Shown: piece by piece, positions 62,688 through 64,000 of the stretch
How the letters are laid out: each line of letters starts with the position of its first letter
Numbering within the stretch: position 1 is the first letter of the stretch
Virus record (IMG/VR): IMGVR_UViG_3300038451_000147
Coordinates: 1 to 64,000 of that record
DNA length: 64,000 bases
Strand: one strand, 5' to 3'
Source of the DNA: a virus
Made by a program: the position numbers and the translations under genes
The notes under the pieces: generated by a model
Databases searched by the model: none
What the model saw: the letters and a program-made list of their open reading frames with translations, nothing else
What the model was told of the DNA's origin: nothing

Positions 62688-63344
62688 CTAGACAGACTTC
62701 CTTACCCCTTTCATGAAGGTCTCTAGTTTCTTGTGGACTTCCTCTAGAACGATGACATCCTGCTTGTTGTGTTGAACGATGTATCGCATCGAGTTTGGAT
62801 TGACCATCGCCGTCTTCCAGATTGTGGGTTCTAGGGGTGTCTTCTCTTCCACATGGAGCAAAGAGGCAACAGAAGCCAGTCTGTTGGAGTGCAATTGGAG
62901 TTTGGCCTTGACCAGATAGTAGAGGTCAACGTGCTGAACCTCACCATAGGCCGGGAAGTCTAGACCCCAATCCAAGGCGCGAGTCCTTATCATGGGAAGG
63001 TCGAAGCCAGTCCCATAGTAGGTGTAGAGAACGTCATATTGTCTCATCGCGTCTATACACGCTTGGACTGTCCTCTTGTCAAAAGTCTCGGCAAGCGGCT
63101 CATCTGGGACTCTCATGCAGTCCCAAACCATCTCCCTACTGTCTCTAGTCTTGATGGCCCAACTGTAGATAATGTTGAAGTCTCCCTGAAGACCGTTGGC
63201 TTCAATATCTAGATAGCCAACCTTCATGTCCTTATTCATATAGTCATCAAGGAACTTCTTCCAACAGTTCGGGTGTCCTACGCCAGTGTGCGCGTGTTCG
63301 CACTTCCACAGCGCGGGACTGATTAGTGGTTTCTTACCTTTCAT
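62688..63344 (-). CDS. RNase H-fold 3'-5' exonuclease (YprB/DnaQ-like)
   Basis: 218 aa. Exo I VGYLDIEANGLQGDFN (D-x-E), Exo II YTYYGTGFDLPMIRTR (GxxFD), Exo III RYIVQHNKQDVIVLEEVHKK (Y...H-N...D): the full DEDD set missing from the polymerase's first motif. Stand-alone relatives are predicted DNA or RNA 3'-5' nucleases. It may supply proofreading in trans, but that is a guess. Confidence 0.75.
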   Translation of the reverse strand: MKGKKPLISPALWKCEHAHTGVGHPNCWKKFLDDYMNKDMKVGYLDIEANGLQGDFNIIYSWAIKTRDSREMVWDCMRVPDEPLAETFDKRTVQACIDAMRQYDVLYTYYGTGFDLPMIRTRALDWGLDFPAYGEVQHVDLYYLVKAKLQLHSNRLASVASLLHVEEKTPLEPTIWKTAMVNPNSMRYIVQHNKQDVIVLEEVHKKLETFMKGVRKSV

Positions 63345-63364
63345 AGCATACCCACCATCGCAAT

Positions 63365-63375
63365 GGTATTTAAGG
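63365..63375 (-). promoter_or_regulatory. TATA box for gene 62688-63344
   Basis: Minus-strand GAATCCTTAAATACC, about 21 bases before ATG 63344, with ATGGTGGGTATGCT before the start. Confidence 0.65.
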
Positions 63376-63449
63376 ATTCGCTCATTTTCGCGTCTACTAG
63401 ATGTGTATACGCGAACAGTCTACTTAAGCGTTGTCGTTGATAAAGTTGT

Positions 63450-64000
63450 TTATAATGTTCCAACAGTCACATACCCCTTTGCCGCTTCCAGACCGTCAGG
63501 AGTCCCACAATCGAAGAACTTGCTCTTCGTCTTGATGACATCGAACTTCGTTCCCTTCTGAATCATCTGAAAGAGGACTTGGTTCATGTTCCCATATCGC
63601 AACTGGCCATTCTCCAAAAGTCTCTTGGTAGTCGTCTTCATCAGGTCGGTGAAGATGTCATCCGCGATGTAGGTATCCGCCGTAACATAGGCGTGCTCCT
63701 TAGAGATGAACTCATCCATGAAGTTGTAGTTATCGAAGTAGGAGTCAATCGCACCAAAGACGACCTCTTTGAACTTGGTGTTGACGGTCATAGCCGGGAT
63801 GCCGCTAGTCATCCAAAGAGAGGGGTTGTTAACCTGTCCCTTGCTTCCATTGGTGTCCAGAAAGAGTGTGATGGTCTTATCACTAAAGGTGCTGTGAGCA
63901 TTGTCATTATACCACTTGTTCCACCAACCCTGATTGATTCGGTTGTGGACTATCCAAACCGTATCGGCTGGAACAGCACTGATTGTCCTCTCAAAGAGGC
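63450..64000 (-). CDS. Sugar-nucleotide transferase-like protein, 5' part outside window
   Basis: The frame is open through the window end (at least 182 codons). The C-terminal segment DVIKTKSKFFDCGTPDGLEA then AKGYV matches the D-x-G-T-P-D-x-L-x-x-A end of glucose-1-phosphate nucleotidyltransferase family proteins; the upstream LFERTISAVPADTVWIVHNR could belong to the nucleotide-binding half. Might build sugar nucleotides for glycosylation of virion or host surface. Confidence 0.55.
   Translation of the reverse strand, partial: LFERTISAVPADTVWIVHNRINQGWWNKWYNDNAHSTFSDKTITLFLDTNGSKGQVNNPSLWMTSGIPAMTVNTKFKEVVFGAIDSYFDNYNFMDEFISKEHAYVTADTYIADDIFTDLMKTTTKRLLENGQLRYGNMNQVLFQMIQKGTKFDVIKTKSKFFDCGTPDGLEAAKGYVTVGTL

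Noticed and set aside
1-64000. CRISPR array
   Set aside because: No regularly spaced identical repeats seen by eye. The phased CT tract has variable units and no spacers.
1-64000. tRNA genes
   Set aside because: I looked for T-arm GGTTCRANTCC-like sequences with matching D-arm on both strands and found none convincing. A covariance scan would settle it.

Overview
The window looks like part of the genome of a tailed archaeal virus (head-tail, Caudoviricetes-like) or a prophage of one. Archaeal features: nearly every transcription unit begins 22-33 bases after a TATA-like box (CTTTATAAA, CTTAAATAG, CTTATAAGG), so most first genes should be leaderless. The information-processing proteins are also of archaeal type: a small-subunit primase (PriS-like), an MCM/SF3-like AAA+ helicase, a zinc-containing RPA-like OB protein, a RecA/RadA-like ATPase, family B DNA polymerase, XPF-type nuclease, DHH phosphoesterase and an archaeal-type ribosomal protein uS2. 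Viral features: large terminase, portal, tail tube, tape measure, a gpG/gpGT-type -1 frameshift locus, an adaptor/stopper/terminator block and several large beta-rich tail proteins. I recognised no major capsid protein, head protease, integrase, tRNA or CRISPR array, so the genome probably continues beyond both window edges.

Layout. 1-11440 (+): about fifty very small genes packed end to start with ATGA or TTGA overlaps. Many encode CxxC zinc mini-proteins or one- and two-helix membrane proteins; RNase H, an ADP-ribosyltransferase-like protein, a metallophosphoesterase and an RlaP-like nucleotidyltransferase are also here. 11437-14162 (-): a HerA/FtsK-like ATPase with several zinc modules and two small genes. 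14328-18257 (+): HNH protein, portal and virion-type proteins. 18254-19651 (-): secreted or membrane proteins. 19652-20010: a non-coding block with an imperfect palindrome and a 260-base tract in which CT recurs every 5 bases. 20011-27426 (-): replication arm (exonuclease-like protein, JAMM protease-like zinc protein, two HNH proteins, RPA-like protein, primase, helicase). 27427-27761: a non-coding block holding a candidate structured RNA on the minus strand. 27762-32227 (+): RecA-like ATPase, PriX-like protein and DNA polymerase B.

32224-43048 (-): tail module, from tail tube through gpG/gpGT and tape measure to large tip or fibre proteins. 43089-44631 (-): acetyltransferase, XPF nuclease and small genes. 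45011-48669 (+): terminase and companions. 48676-50193 (-): nucleotide metabolism (dNTP diphosphohydrolase-like, nucleoside deoxyribosyltransferase-like). 50282-58153 (+): helical proteins, head-tail connector block and large zinc proteins, interrupted by two minus-strand genes. 58197-64000 (-): HNH-SWIM-HNH cluster, small membrane genes, uS2, DHH phosphoesterase, 3'-5' exonuclease and a partial sugar nucleotidyltransferase.

How the genes fit together (inference): RPA, primase, helicase, PolB, PriX-like protein, RecA-like ATPase, RNase H and separate exonucleases would make an almost self-sufficient replisome. The dNTP hydrolase and deoxyribosyltransferase-like enzyme could adjust nucleotide pools, and XPF and HNH nucleases could process DNA. 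uS2 suggests intervention in host translation.
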